Source of the DNA: Mameliella sp. CS4
GTDB taxonomy: Bacteria; Pseudomonadota; Alphaproteobacteria; Rhodobacterales; Rhodobacteraceae
Assembly: GCF_019392335.1 (NCBI RefSeq)
Contig: NZ_JAHXRQ010000037.1
Location: 1 to 34,455 of the forward strand
Reading direction: 5' to 3'
Length of the DNA stretch: 34,455 nt
Shown: one piece after another, positions 14,895 to 22,498 of the stretch
Position numbering within the stretch: position 1 is the stretch's first letter
Layout of the letters: each line of letters opens with the position of its first letter
The notes under the pieces: generated by a model
What the model was told of the DNA's origin: nothing
Database searches by the model: none
Seen by the model: the letters and a program-made list of their open reading frames with translations, nothing else
Position numbers and translations under genes: made by a program

Positions 14895-16004
14895 CTATTC
14901 CGCCGGTTCCGCGGCCTTCTTCGGTGGCGCGTCGCGGTAGGTGAGCGTTGCGCCCTCTTGTGCCGCATGGCCCTGGGCACGGGCCTGCAGCGCGCCGTGA
15001 TGGGGGGATTTCACGCAGACCGGATCGGTCGCGGCGGGATCGCCCGCAAGCGCCATCGCCTGGCAGCGGCAGCCGCCGAAATCTACCGTCTTGCGCTCGC
15101 AGCTGGAGCAGGGCTCCTGCATCCAGTCGGTGCCGCGATAGGCGTTGAAGGCGGCGCTCTCGCGCCAGATCTCGCCCAGCGGACGGTCCTGCACGTTTTC
15201 GAATGTCAGCTGCGGGATGGTCTGGGCGGCGTGGCAGGGCAGGACCTGCCCGTCCGGCGCCACGTTCAGCCCCGTTGTGCCCCAGCCCCCCATGCAGCGC
15301 TTGGGATAGTCGCCGTGGTAATCGGCGGGGACGTAGTCGATCACCAGTGTGCCTTTCAGCGCGGCGCGCGCCTCTCCCACGATGCGTGTGGCCTCTGCGG
15401 CCTGTTCGCGGGTGGGCATCAGCGCGTCGCGGTTCTTCATGGCCCAGCCGTGGAATTGCACGGTGGCGACCTCGATCCGGCGCGCGCCCATCTCTTGCGC
15501 CATCTCCAGAGCGCGGGGCAGTTGGTGCAGGTTGCGCCGGTGCAGCACGGCGTTCAGCGTCAGGGGAAAGCCGATCTCGCCGATCCACCGGGCCACCTGC
15601 ATCTTGCGGTCAAAGCCGCCGCGATAGCCGCCGATTTCATCGGCCATCTCTGCATCCGTGCCTTGCAGCGACAGTTGCACGTGGTCCAATCCCGCCGCGT
15701 CCAGCTCTTGCAAGCGGCGCTGTGACAACCCGATGCCGGAGGTGATGAGGTTGGTGTAAAGCCCCGCGTCCCGCGCGGCGCGCACCAGATCCACCAGGTC
15801 GCGGCGCGAGGCGGGTTCGCCCCCGGACAGGTGCAGTTGCAGAACGCCCAGGTCGGCGGCCTCTTGGAACACGCGGGTCCATGTCCCGGTGTCCAGTTCC
15901 AAGTCGATCCGGGCCAGGTCCAGCGGGTTGGAACAATAGGGGCAGGAGAGCGGGCAACGGTGCGTCAGCTCTGCCAGCATGGCGATGGGGGGCGGTGGGG
16001 TCAT
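14895..16004 (-). CDS. pqqE: PQQ synthesis radical SAM enzyme PqqE
   Basis: The 369-residue protein has the radical SAM cluster motif Cys17-x-x-x-Cys21-x-x-Cys24 and a C-terminal SPASM domain with the Cys residues that hold auxiliary iron-sulfur clusters (Pro-Cys-His, then Pro-Cys-Ser-Ser-Cys-Glu and Gly-Gly-Cys-Arg-Cys). It joins the glutamate and tyrosine side chains of PqqA by a carbon-carbon bond, with PqqD presenting the peptide. Its ATG overlaps the pqqD stop in ATGA (16001-16004). It is the last gene of a complete pqqABCDE operon. No pqqF peptidase gene follows, so a host protease is presumably used. Confidence 0.97.
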   Translation of the reverse strand: MTPPPPIAMLAELTHRCPLSCPYCSNPLDLARIDLELDTGTWTRVFQEAADLGVLQLHLSGGEPASRRDLVDLVRAARDAGLYTNLITSGIGLSQRRLQELDAAGLDHVQLSLQGTDAEMADEIGGYRGGFDRKMQVARWIGEIGFPLTLNAVLHRRNLHQLPRALEMAQEMGARRIEVATVQFHGWAMKNRDALMPTREQAAEATRIVGEARAALKGTLVIDYVPADYHGDYPKRCMGGWGTTGLNVAPDGQVLPCHAAQTIPQLTFENVQDRPLGEIWRESAAFNAYRGTDWMQEPCSSCERKTVDFGGCRCQAMALAGDPAATDPVCVKSPHHGALQARAQGHAAQEGATLTYRDAPPKKAAEPAE

Positions 16005-16279
16005 TGGGTCACGTCCAGGAAACGCCGGTCGCGCAGGGCACCGAGAAACCCGGCGCTGTCCTTGGCGATCTCTTCGGCGGGGGCGTCGTATTTCCGCGCC
16101 AGGTCGGCGGTGATCTGTGCAAAGCTGCGGGCGCCGTCGACCTCGGACAGGATGGCATGGCCCACGGCGTCCAGCGTGATGGCGCGTTCGGGCGCCAGCA
16201 GGACCCAGGTGTCGCGCACCCGGTCGAAATGCAGCCGCACGCCGCGGGGCAGGGCGGGGATGTCACCCGGTTCGATCAT
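16001..16279 (-). CDS. pqqD: PqqA-binding chaperone PqqD
   Basis: The 92-residue protein matches PqqD in size and pattern: Pro-Arg-Gly-Val-Arg-Leu-His-Phe-Asp near the start and Leu-Leu-Ala-Pro-Glu-Arg-Ala, with a C-terminal helical half. PqqD is a RiPP recognition element that binds the precursor peptide PqqA and delivers it to PqqE. It overlaps pqqC upstream and pqqE downstream by 4 nt each (ATGA). This supports equal expression within the operon. Confidence 0.95.
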   Translation of the reverse strand: MIEPGDIPALPRGVRLHFDRVRDTWVLLAPERAITLDAVGHAILSEVDGARSFAQITADLARKYDAPAEEIAKDSAGFLGALRDRRFLDVTQ

Positions 16280-17025
16280 GAGGCGCGTTTCAGCGCCAGC
16301 CCCTCGCCCGGTTGCCAGGCGCCGGGGGGGATGCGGGCGGGATCGACATAGGCCGAATGCAGCGCGTCAAGCTGGGACCAGAGCACATCTGTTTTAAAGA
16401 TCAGGGCCTTGGCGGCCATGTCCTGCTTTTCCTGCGTGTCGGCATGGTCCAGCACCCAGCCCAGGCCAAAGGCCACGTCCTTGGGCGCCTCCTTTAGCCG
16501 GTTGCGGAAGTAGGAGAGCGAGCTGTCATCGGCGAAATCGTAGTTCTTCAGCAGCCCCTCGATGCGGTTGGCGTGGATCTTGGGCGCGAAAAGCTCTGTC
16601 AGCGAGGCGGCGACCGCCTCCAGCAATGTCTTTTCGCGGACAAAGCGCACATAGGCGTCGACGGCGAATTTTGTGGCGGGCAACACGCCCTCGCAAGAGG
16701 CGACATAGTCGGGGTCCAGCCCCACCGCCTGCGCAAGGCGCAGCCAGCGGCGGATGCCGCCCTCGTTGCTGTCGGTGCCGTCGTGATCCTCGATCCGGCT
16801 CCGCCAGGCGCGGCGCAGGTCCGGGTCCTCGACCCGGGACATGAAGGCGGCGTCCTTCATCGGGATCGAATGCTGATAGTAATAGCGGTTGATGACCCAG
16901 GCGCGCACCTGGTCGGGGGTGCAGCCGCCGCCGTGCAGGAGGTCATGGAAAGGGTGCAGGTCGTGATAGCGCTCGGCGCCGATCTGGCGCAGGCGGGCTT
17001 CGAAATCCTCGCGGCTTTGGGTCAT
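16276..17025 (-). CDS. pqqC: Pyrroloquinoline-quinone synthase PqqC
   Basis: The 249-residue protein is full length for PqqC. This helical oxidase closes the ring and oxidises the last intermediate to PQQ using oxygen, without a metal. Family segments are visible, including His-Pro-Phe-His (24-27), the Arg-Tyr-Tyr-Tyr-Gln-His stretch (47-52) and Glu-Asp-His-Asp-Gly-Thr (79-84). The ATG at 17025-17023 is preferred to an upstream in-frame start because it forms the ATGA overlap with pqqB seen at the other junctions of the operon. Confidence 0.97.
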   Translation of the reverse strand: MTQSREDFEARLRQIGAERYHDLHPFHDLLHGGGCTPDQVRAWVINRYYYQHSIPMKDAAFMSRVEDPDLRRAWRSRIEDHDGTDSNEGGIRRWLRLAQAVGLDPDYVASCEGVLPATKFAVDAYVRFVREKTLLEAVAASLTELFAPKIHANRIEGLLKNYDFADDSSLSYFRNRLKEAPKDVAFGLGWVLDHADTQEKQDMAAKALIFKTDVLWSQLDALHSAYVDPARIPPGAWQPGEGLALKRAS

Positions 17026-17918
17026 GTGGTGATCTCCATTCCGTCCTGTCCGATGGTCCATCCGGCGGCCTCGGCGCTGGCGCGTTCCTCGGATGCCGGG
17101 CGCAGCACCGGGTTGGTGTTGTTCATGTGCACAAAGATCTTGCGGGCGATGTCCAGCCCGTCGAAGGCGGTCAGAGAACCATCCGGCCCGCTCATCGACA
17201 TATGGCCCATGCGCTGGCCGGTCTTGCGGCCCAGCCCTTCGGCAATCATCTCGTCATCGCGCCAGAGCGTGCCGTCGAAGAACAGCAGGTCAGCGCCGCG
17301 CAGGCGCGCGCGCAGGTCATCGGTCAGCATGGCGCAGCCGGGGATATACAGCGCGCGGGTGTCGCCGCTGGTCAGTTCGACGCCCACGGTCTGGTCGCCG
17401 ATCACATCGGTCTCGACCGTCTCGCCCTCCATGTACAGCGGCACCTTGCCGGGCACCGGGAACAGCGTCGCCGTCACGCCGGGCAACAGCTCGAACGGGT
17501 GGTCCAGGTCGATGGCCCTGCGGGTGACGACATTGGCATTCAGCGCGTCGAACACCGGGTTCTGCGCCAGGACGTCGTGTATGCCCGAGGTCGCAAACAG
17601 GGTGAATTCCTGCATCTCGCGCAGGGTCAGCAGGCCGGCCACATGGTCGATATCTCCATTTGTCACCAGCACGGCGCGCAGCGGGCAGTCTCGCAGCCCC
17701 GTCGGATACAGCGCGGGCGTGCAGGAGAGTTGGTGACGAATGTCCGGGGAGGCGTTCAATATCGCCCAGCTGTGGCCGTCCGCTGACACGGCAAGAGAGG
17801 ATTGCGTCTGCGAGGGAATCTCCCCGGCGCGGGCGAGGGTGCAGTTGCGACACCCGCAGTTCCACTGCGGCAGGCCACCGCCCGCCGCCGCCCCGAGGAT
17901 ATGCGCGCGGAAACTCAT
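17022..17918 (-). CDS. pqqB: PQQ biosynthesis protein PqqB
   Basis: The 298-residue protein has the metallo-beta-lactamase fold typical of PqqB, a probable hydroxylase acting on the excised glutamate-tyrosine intermediate. The N-terminal zinc knuckle Trp-Asn-Cys21-Gly-Cys23-Arg-Asn-Cys26 is present, as is the degenerate metal segment Asn-Gly-Asp-Ile-Asp-His. A GGAGG ribosome site precedes the ATG at 17918-17916. It follows pqqA by 22 bp. Confidence 0.97.
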   Translation of the reverse strand: MSFRAHILGAAAGGGLPQWNCGCRNCTLARAGEIPSQTQSSLAVSADGHSWAILNASPDIRHQLSCTPALYPTGLRDCPLRAVLVTNGDIDHVAGLLTLREMQEFTLFATSGIHDVLAQNPVFDALNANVVTRRAIDLDHPFELLPGVTATLFPVPGKVPLYMEGETVETDVIGDQTVGVELTSGDTRALYIPGCAMLTDDLRARLRGADLLFFDGTLWRDDEMIAEGLGRKTGQRMGHMSMSGPDGSLTAFDGLDIARKIFVHMNNTNPVLRPASEERASAEAAGWTIGQDGMEITT

Positions 17919-17940
17919 GATACCCTCCGCGCGCCGCGAC

Positions 17941-18033
17941 TCAGAACAGGACGCCGTCGTCGTGTTCGGGGCCGTACATGTTGATTTCCATGCCGCATTC
18001 GATTTCGCGGATCGCGGGTTTGGTCCAGGCCAT
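17941..18033 (-). CDS. pqqA: PQQ precursor peptide PqqA
   Basis: The 30-residue peptide begins Met-Ala-Trp-Thr-Lys-Pro and contains the conserved Glu16-Ile-Asn-Met-Tyr20, the glutamate and tyrosine that become PQQ. It ends Gly-Val-Leu-Phe. The ATG at 18033-18031 is preferred to one at 18039 because the AGGAGG site (18041-18046) is 7 nt from the former and only 1 nt from the latter. It is the first gene of the pqq operon. As the substrate it is usually made in excess over the enzymes, but no stem-loop is visible in the 22-bp gap before pqqB. Confidence 0.97.
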   Translation of the reverse strand: MAWTKPAIREIECGMEINMYGPEHDDGVLF

Positions 18034-18122
18034 TGTCATTCCTCCTTTGACGTGGGTGCCTTTTCAGCCCCTCGACTGTCGCACCCGGGCCGGCGGCCTG
18101 ACGATTCTTATTTTCTAAGAAC
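18034..18122 (-). promoter_or_regulatory. pqqA upstream region with conserved inverted repeat
   Basis: This gap contains the 19-bp string ATTCTTATTTTCTAAGAAC at 18104-18122, an inverted repeat TTCTTA-N5-TAAGAA. The identical 19 bp occurs once more, at 27986-28004. The repeat overlaps the stop codon of the response regulator gene. On the pqqA strand TAAGAA could serve as a -10 with a weak TCGTCG -35 at 18 bp. The repeat is a candidate operator. Confidence 0.55.
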
Positions 18123-18798
18123 CGCGGGCGACGATCGGGGCGTTTCCGGTGAGGCAAAATCCCTTGTTCCGTATCGTCCTGATTTCAAACATGAAATCAT
18201 GGCCGTGCAATTTCTTGCGCAGATAGCCGATGTAGACGTCTACGACGTTTTCACTAGTCCCCTCCGCCGACCAGAGGTGGTCAAAGATCGTGCCCCGGTG
18301 CAGCGGGGTGCCCGCGTGTTCGGCCAGGAGGCACAGCAGATCCGCCTCACGCTCGGTCAGGGTGATTTCCGAGGCGGGGCCGCTGAGCACGCGGTCGGGC
18401 AGGGTCAGGCGGGCGGCTTGCGGGGCCTGCCGGTCGGCGCGGCGTTCCTGAACCCGCAGCCGGGCCACCAGTTCGTCAAAGGAGAAGGGTTTGACGATGT
18501 AATCATCCGCCCCGGCCTCAAGGCCCGCCGCGCGGTGTTCGACCTCTGACAGGGCCGAGAGCATGAGGATCGGCAGGGTGGCGCCGCGCGCGCGGGCGGT
18601 GCGCACCAGGTCCAGCCCGCTGTCGGCGCCCAGCATCACGTCCACGATGGCACCGCGAAAGGCCTCTGCCATCAGCCGGTCAAGGGCGCGGTCGGCGCGG
18701 TTTTCGGTTTCGGCCTCATAGCCGTGCAGCGCCAGCCCCCGGGCCAGGGCCGAGGTGATCTGCGGGTCGTCGTCGACAATGAGCAGGCGCGCGGTCAT
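18115..18798 (-). CDS. OmpR-type response regulator
   Basis: The 227-residue regulator has a receiver domain with Asp9-Asp10-Asp11 and the phospho-acceptor Asp53. Its C-terminal winged-helix DNA-binding domain runs from about 130 to 222, with the Asn-Val-Val-Asp-Val-Tyr-Ile-Gly-Tyr-Leu-Arg-Lys-Lys segment typical of OmpR/PhoB regulators. It ends 81 bp before pqqA, and the conserved inverted repeat overlaps its stop codon. The kinase gene upstream is on the same strand with a 9-bp gap. The pair probably senses an envelope signal linked to methanol or lanthanide availability and controls pqq and other plasmid genes. MxcQE and MoxXY systems of methylotrophs play similar roles, but direct orthology is not shown. 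Confidence 0.93.
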   Translation of the reverse strand: MTARLLIVDDDPQITSALARGLALHGYEAETENRADRALDRLMAEAFRGAIVDVMLGADSGLDLVRTARARGATLPILMLSALSEVEHRAAGLEAGADDYIVKPFSFDELVARLRVQERRADRQAPQAARLTLPDRVLSGPASEITLTEREADLLCLLAEHAGTPLHRGTIFDHLWSAEGTSENVVDVYIGYLRKKLHGHDFMFEIRTIRNKGFCLTGNAPIVARGS

Positions 18799-18807
18799 GG
18801 GCGCAAG

Positions 18808-20376
18808 CTACTCCGCCGCAAGCGGAAGGAGAACCGCGATCTTGGTCCCGGATGGCCCGTCCGGCAGCGGGCTGGCGAGGTCGATCCGTCCGCCCTGTTC
18901 CTCGATCACCCAGCGGGCCAGCGCCAGGCCGATGCCGAACCCCTGGGCATTGGCGGCGGTGCCCTGGGCGAACCGGTCAAAGATGCGGGCCTGATCCTGC
19001 GGCGGGATGCCGGGGCCATGATCGGTGACCGCGATCCCCGCCAGCGCGCCGTCCCGCGCCGGGCCGATCCGCACCAGCCCGCCGGCGCGGGCGTGGCGGA
19101 TGGCATTGCGCACCAGCCCGGCCAGCACCTGCCGCAGCCAGTTGGGATCGGCGCTGACAGTCAGTTCGGGGATTTCGGACAGCTCCAGCCGCATCCCGGC
19201 GTTCTCGATCTCGGCGCGGACTTCCTCGGTCACATCCTCGGCGATGCGGGGCAGGGGGGCGGGCTGGACCTCCAATGCCAGTTGCCCGGTATCGGAGCGC
19301 GCCACGCGCAGGAGGTCGTCAATCCGCCGGTTCAGCCGCGCCGCCCGCGTCTCGATCGTGGCAAAGGCCTCTGGCGCGGCGCCGGTCTGGCGGCCGATCT
19401 GCGCCTCCATCAGGATCACCGTCAGCGGCGTGCGCAATTCATGGCTGATGTCGGCGAAAAAGCGGCGGCGGTTCTCGTCGACCTGTTCCAGCCGCAGGTT
19501 GGCCGCGCTGAGCGCCTCTGTGCGGTCCGCGACGATCTCGTTCAGGCGGGCGCGGTCGGCGGCGATCTCGGCCTGACGGTCGGACAGGGCGCGGGCCATG
19601 CGGTTGGTCTCGGCATACAATTGGCCGATCTCGTCGCCACGGGTGACGGGCAGGGCGACGGCGAAATCCTCTTGCCCGATCTGGCGGGCGGCGGCGCGCA
19701 GCCGGTCCAGCCGCCCGAACTGCGGCCGTATCAACCCGAAGTAGAAGAGCGCCACCAGCGCCAGCGACAGAGCGGCCAGCAGGAGGGCGGTCAGGGACAG
19801 GCTGCGGCGCAGGTCCTCGATGCCTTGCAGGGTCTCGTTTCTGAACCGCGCCTCTGTGCTGACGGCCTGGCTCAGCAGCGGGTCGATGCCGCTGGCGAAA
19901 CTGTCGGTCTGGGCGCGCAGGCGGTCGCGGTCGGCCTCTGGATTGGCCAGCGCCGTCACGGTGTTTTCGAGCAGCGCGCGCATCCGGGCGAGGCCCAGCG
20001 ACTGGGTCGCGTGGCGCGATTGCTGGTCGATCCCCAGCGTCTCGGCCCGGATCACCACCTGTTCCAGGTCGCGGTCGAGATCGGCGAAGGTGCGGCGCAG
20101 CTGGTCGGCCAGGGGGGCCAGCCGGTCGGCCCGTGTGTCGGCGGGCAGGCCGCGTTGCACCGCCTCTGTCGCCACCACCAGGAAACCCGAAACCTGCCGC
20201 GAGAGGGCGGCGTATCGGCTCATCCGGGCCTCGGCCGCCAGCGCCGCATCCAGCCGGTCGGCGACCCGCGTCATGCCGGTATAAAGGATCGCCGCCGCCA
20301 GGATCGTCCCCGCACCCAAGAGCGCCGCGCCCAGACCCAGCCGCAGTTTCAGCGAGAGCGAGGGGAACAGGCGCAT
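18808..20376 (-). CDS. Membrane sensor histidine kinase with HAMP domain
   Basis: The 522-residue kinase has two membrane helices (about 12-36 and 193-216) around a periplasmic helical sensor region of about 155 residues. A HAMP linker, a coiled coil, a HisKA domain with Ser-His312-Glu-Leu-Arg-Thr-Pro and a HATPase domain with Asp-His-Gly-Pro-Gly-Ile follow. The N-box reads Leu-Val-Arg-Asn-Ala-Ile. The ATG at 20376-20374 is chosen because GGAAGGAGA precedes it. It is followed by its OmpR-type partner after 9 bp. The ligand is unknown; the position beside pqqABCDE suggests a role in methanol oxidation. Confidence 0.93.
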   Translation of the reverse strand: MRLFPSLSLKLRLGLGAALLGAGTILAAAILYTGMTRVADRLDAALAAEARMSRYAALSRQVSGFLVVATEAVQRGLPADTRADRLAPLADQLRRTFADLDRDLEQVVIRAETLGIDQQSRHATQSLGLARMRALLENTVTALANPEADRDRLRAQTDSFASGIDPLLSQAVSTEARFRNETLQGIEDLRRSLSLTALLLAALSLALVALFYFGLIRPQFGRLDRLRAAARQIGQEDFAVALPVTRGDEIGQLYAETNRMARALSDRQAEIAADRARLNEIVADRTEALSAANLRLEQVDENRRRFFADISHELRTPLTVILMEAQIGRQTGAAPEAFATIETRAARLNRRIDDLLRVARSDTGQLALEVQPAPLPRIAEDVTEEVRAEIENAGMRLELSEIPELTVSADPNWLRQVLAGLVRNAIRHARAGGLVRIGPARDGALAGIAVTDHGPGIPPQDQARIFDRFAQGTAANAQGFGIGLALARWVIEEQGGRIDLASPLPDGPSGTKIAVLLPLAAE

Positions 20377-20547
20377 GGGCGTCTCCTTCCGGGGTGACCG
20401 GTTTCTGGGCATTCAGGGGGAGGTGCCCGAAATTTATGCGCCGCTTTGTGACAGGGTTTCGTGGCGGCGCAGGGAATTTTTCGAGTTCTAGCCGGTTTCA
20501 TGGCATCATGGGCCTACGACTAAAGATGTAATTGACAGGAGATTTCC
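20377..20547. promoter_or_regulatory. Divergent gap between the kinase and a small plus-strand gene
   Basis: The 171-bp gap must hold promoters for both directions. An AGGAG ribosome site at about 20536-20540 belongs to the gene at 20548. No clear promoter hexamers or long repeats were recognised. Confidence 0.3.
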
Positions 20548-20760
20548 ATGATAGAACTGCTCTTTGTTGTCTGTATTTCGGGTGAGGTCGGGTCTTCGCA
20601 GGTCTGCGAGGAAAAGAGCCTGCTTTTCACGGATGTGACGCCGATGACCTGCATGATGGGCGCCCAGCCGGTGCTGGCGAAATGGGTCGAAAGCCACCCG
20701 GCCTTCACCATCCGGAGCTGGATGTGCAAGCCCGTGAGTTTTATCGAGCGCGACGCCTGA
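20548..20760 (+). CDS. Small four-cysteine protein of unknown function
   Basis: The 70-residue product has four cysteines (9, 20, 35 and 60) and a hydrophobic N-terminal stretch of about 10 residues. No known motif was recognised. It has a good AGGAG site 7-8 nt before its ATG, and its codon use is like that of its neighbours, which supports a real gene. I recall similar short cysteine-bearing proteins annotated only as hypothetical in Rhodobacteraceae, but this could not be checked. It is the only plus-strand gene in a long minus-strand stretch. Confidence 0.65.
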   Translation: MIELLFVVCISGEVGSSQVCEEKSLLFTDVTPMTCMMGAQPVLAKWVESHPAFTIRSWMCKPVSFIERDA

Positions 20761-20912
20761 GATTGGACACGCGCCCTGACGGGAGGCGCAGTCGCGTGTT
20801 CGTTTGTGACCTTGGTTTTGTGATTTTGACGGTATTGGGTTTTGGGGCGCGGGGCAGGGGGGGCTGCGCGCCCCCGTCTCCCTGCGGTCGACACCCCCCG
20901 GAGTATTTTTGC

Positions 20913-20955
20913 AGAGAAGAAGCCGGGGCGCGCGCCTGTGCCGGAGGGCGCGCGC
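20913..20955 (-). terminator. Probable terminator after the ABC transporter operon
   Basis: A perfect 9-bp stem, GCGCGCGCC (20928-20936) and GGCGCGCGC (20947-20955), has a 10-nt loop. On the minus strand it follows the permease stop by 4 nt and is followed by the pyrimidine-rich CTTCTTCTCTGC. That fits a GC-rich alphaproteobacterial terminator without a pure U-tract. The rest of the gap up to 20761 contains one more weak stem (20859-20875). Confidence 0.55.
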
Positions 20956-20959
20956 GGCG

Positions 20960-21766
20960 TCAGGTCTTGCGCTTCATCAGCCCGCGGGCGGGGTCGTAAC
21001 CCCAGACCGCCGCGCCCATCAGGACGGCGACCGAAAGCGACACCCAGCCGAGCGCGGGCAGGTTCAGCTGCAGGTAGAGTGCGAAGCGGATCAGCTCGAC
21101 AGCGTGGGTAAAGGGATTGGCCGCGCAGATGTCGTGCAAAAGCTCCGAGCTTTCGGCCATTTTCCACAGCGGGTAGAGCGCCGAGGAGAGGAAGAACATC
21201 GGGAAGATGACAAAATTCATCACGCCGGCGAAGTTTTCCAGCTGGCGGATGAAGCTGGAGAGGACCAGCCCCAGCGCCCCCAGCATCAGCCCCGCCAGCG
21301 CCAGGGCGGGCAGGGCGGCGACATAGCCCATTGGCGGCATGGTGATGCCGAAGCCCGCCGCCACGGCGAGGAAGGTATAGACCTGCAGGATGGAAATCGC
21401 CGTCGATCCCAGCAGCCGCGAGAAGAGCAGCCACCAGCGCGGAAAGGGGCTGGTGAGCAGGAGTCGCATGGAGCCCATCTCGCGGTCGTAGACGAGGCTG
21501 AGGGAGGACTGCATGCCGTTGAACAGCAGGATCATCCCGCAGAGGCCGGGGACGATGTAGGTCTCATAGGTGATGTAGGTCTGGTAGGGCGGGATGATCG
21601 AGAGGCCAAGCGCGGCGCGAAAGCCCGCGGCGAAGACCAGCAGCCAGACCAGCGGGCGCACAAGCGCGGCGATGAACCTTTCGCGCTGGTGGACAAAGCG
21701 CAGGAACTCGCGCCCGATGACCGCGCGCAGGATGCCCAGGTGTCCCTTGATGCCGAAACCCGTCAT
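20960..21766 (-). CDS. ABC-2-type permease of the PQQ-catabolism-associated transporter (PedC/LutF-like)
   Basis: The 268-residue integral membrane protein has about six hydrophobic segments. It shows the ABC-2 pattern, including an amphipathic N-terminal helix and a Pro-Phe-Thr-His-Ala-Val-Glu-Leu-Ile-Arg signature near the last segments. It matches the alcohol-associated ABC permease family (PedC) that co-occurs with PQQ dehydrogenases. The corresponding gene in Methylorubrum belongs to the lanthanide transport cluster; that equivalence is from memory and not tested here. Its start overlaps the ATPase stop (ATGA, 21763-21766). ABC-2 permeases usually export, which is at odds with the upstream binding-protein gene. 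Confidence 0.88.
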   Translation of the reverse strand: MTGFGIKGHLGILRAVIGREFLRFVHQRERFIAALVRPLVWLLVFAAGFRAALGLSIIPPYQTYITYETYIVPGLCGMILLFNGMQSSLSLVYDREMGSMRLLLTSPFPRWWLLFSRLLGSTAISILQVYTFLAVAAGFGITMPPMGYVAALPALALAGLMLGALGLVLSSFIRQLENFAGVMNFVIFPMFFLSSALYPLWKMAESSELLHDICAANPFTHAVELIRFALYLQLNLPALGWVSLSVAVLMGAAVWGYDPARGLMKRKT

Positions 21767-22485
21767 GCCGGCACCTTTGTCTTTGCGAGGAACCAGTCCG
21801 ACAGGGGCATGTCGCCCCGGATCTCTCCGGTCTGGCCGTCGGCGATGATCTGTCCCTTGTGCAGGACCAGCAGCTGATCCTCGTCGCGGACCTCATCCGT
21901 CAGGTGGGTGGTCCAGAGCACGCAGAGCCCGTCGGTGCGGGCGAGGTCATGCACCTGAGCGGTGATCGCCATGCGCGATTCCACGTCCAGCCCCACGGTG
22001 GGCTCATCCAGCAGCAGCACGCGCGGGTCATGCAGCAGCGCGCGGGCCAGTTCGGTGCGCCGTCTGTGGCCGCCGTTCAGCGCGCGGGCCTTTTCGTCGG
22101 CGCGTTCGCGCATCCCCAGCCGGTCGAGCGCGGCGTCGATGCGGGCGGGGACCTGGGCCCGGGGCAGCCCGTGCAGCGCCGCGAAATAGGCGAGGTTCTG
22201 GCGCACGGTCAGGTCGAGGTCGAGGGTGGATTGCTGAAAGACGACGCCAAGCGCGGCCAGCGCCCGGCGCGGATGCTGGCGCATGTCCTGGCCCGCCACA
22301 TGGATGTCGCCGCCCGGCGCCACCAGAAGCCGGGTCAGCAGAGAGACCAGCGTCGATTTCCCGGCGCCGTTCGGACCCAGCAGGGCGCAGAACCGGCCCG
22401 GGGGCACGGCAAAGCCCACATTGTCCAGCGCCTGCTTGGCCCCGTAGTTGAAACTCAGCCCCTCGACACGCAGCCCGTCTGTCAT
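21763..22485 (-). CDS. ABC transporter ATPase, PQQ-catabolism-associated (LutE-like)
   Basis: The 240-residue ATPase has Walker A Gly37-Pro-Asn-Gly-Ala-Gly-Lys-Ser44, the Q-loop Phe-Gln-Gln-Ser, and Walker B Leu-Leu-Leu-Asp-Glu-Pro (157-162). The signature at 136-140 reads Leu-Asn-Gly-Gly-His where most ABC proteins have Leu-Ser-Gly-Gly-Gln. It should energise the permease encoded immediately downstream. It follows the second transporter's ATPase gene by 13 bp on the same strand and is likely in the same transcript. Confidence 0.92.
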   Translation of the reverse strand: MTDGLRVEGLSFNYGAKQALDNVGFAVPPGRFCALLGPNGAGKSTLVSLLTRLLVAPGGDIHVAGQDMRQHPRRALAALGVVFQQSTLDLDLTVRQNLAYFAALHGLPRAQVPARIDAALDRLGMRERADEKARALNGGHRRRTELARALLHDPRVLLLDEPTVGLDVESRMAITAQVHDLARTDGLCVLWTTHLTDEVRDEDQLLVLHKGQIIADGQTGEIRGDMPLSDWFLAKTKVPA

Positions 22486-22498
22486 CGCATAATCCGTT

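Noticed and set aside
14096..14944. A longer frame overlapping the replication initiator
   Set aside because: It is Gly/Arg/Ala-rich without motifs; the overlapping frame has a winged helix and a DnaA domain-I pattern.
11054..18122. tRNA, rRNA or riboswitch (including preQ1, cobalamin) in intergenic gaps
   Set aside because: No cloverleaf, rRNA-like or recognised riboswitch core was seen; gaps are short and hold only the simple repeats listed.
20881..20925. The string around GGAGTATTTTTGCAGAGAAGAAG as a promoter
   Set aside because: It has no spaced hexamer pair and lies downstream of a transcribed operon; it is better explained as part of the terminator region.
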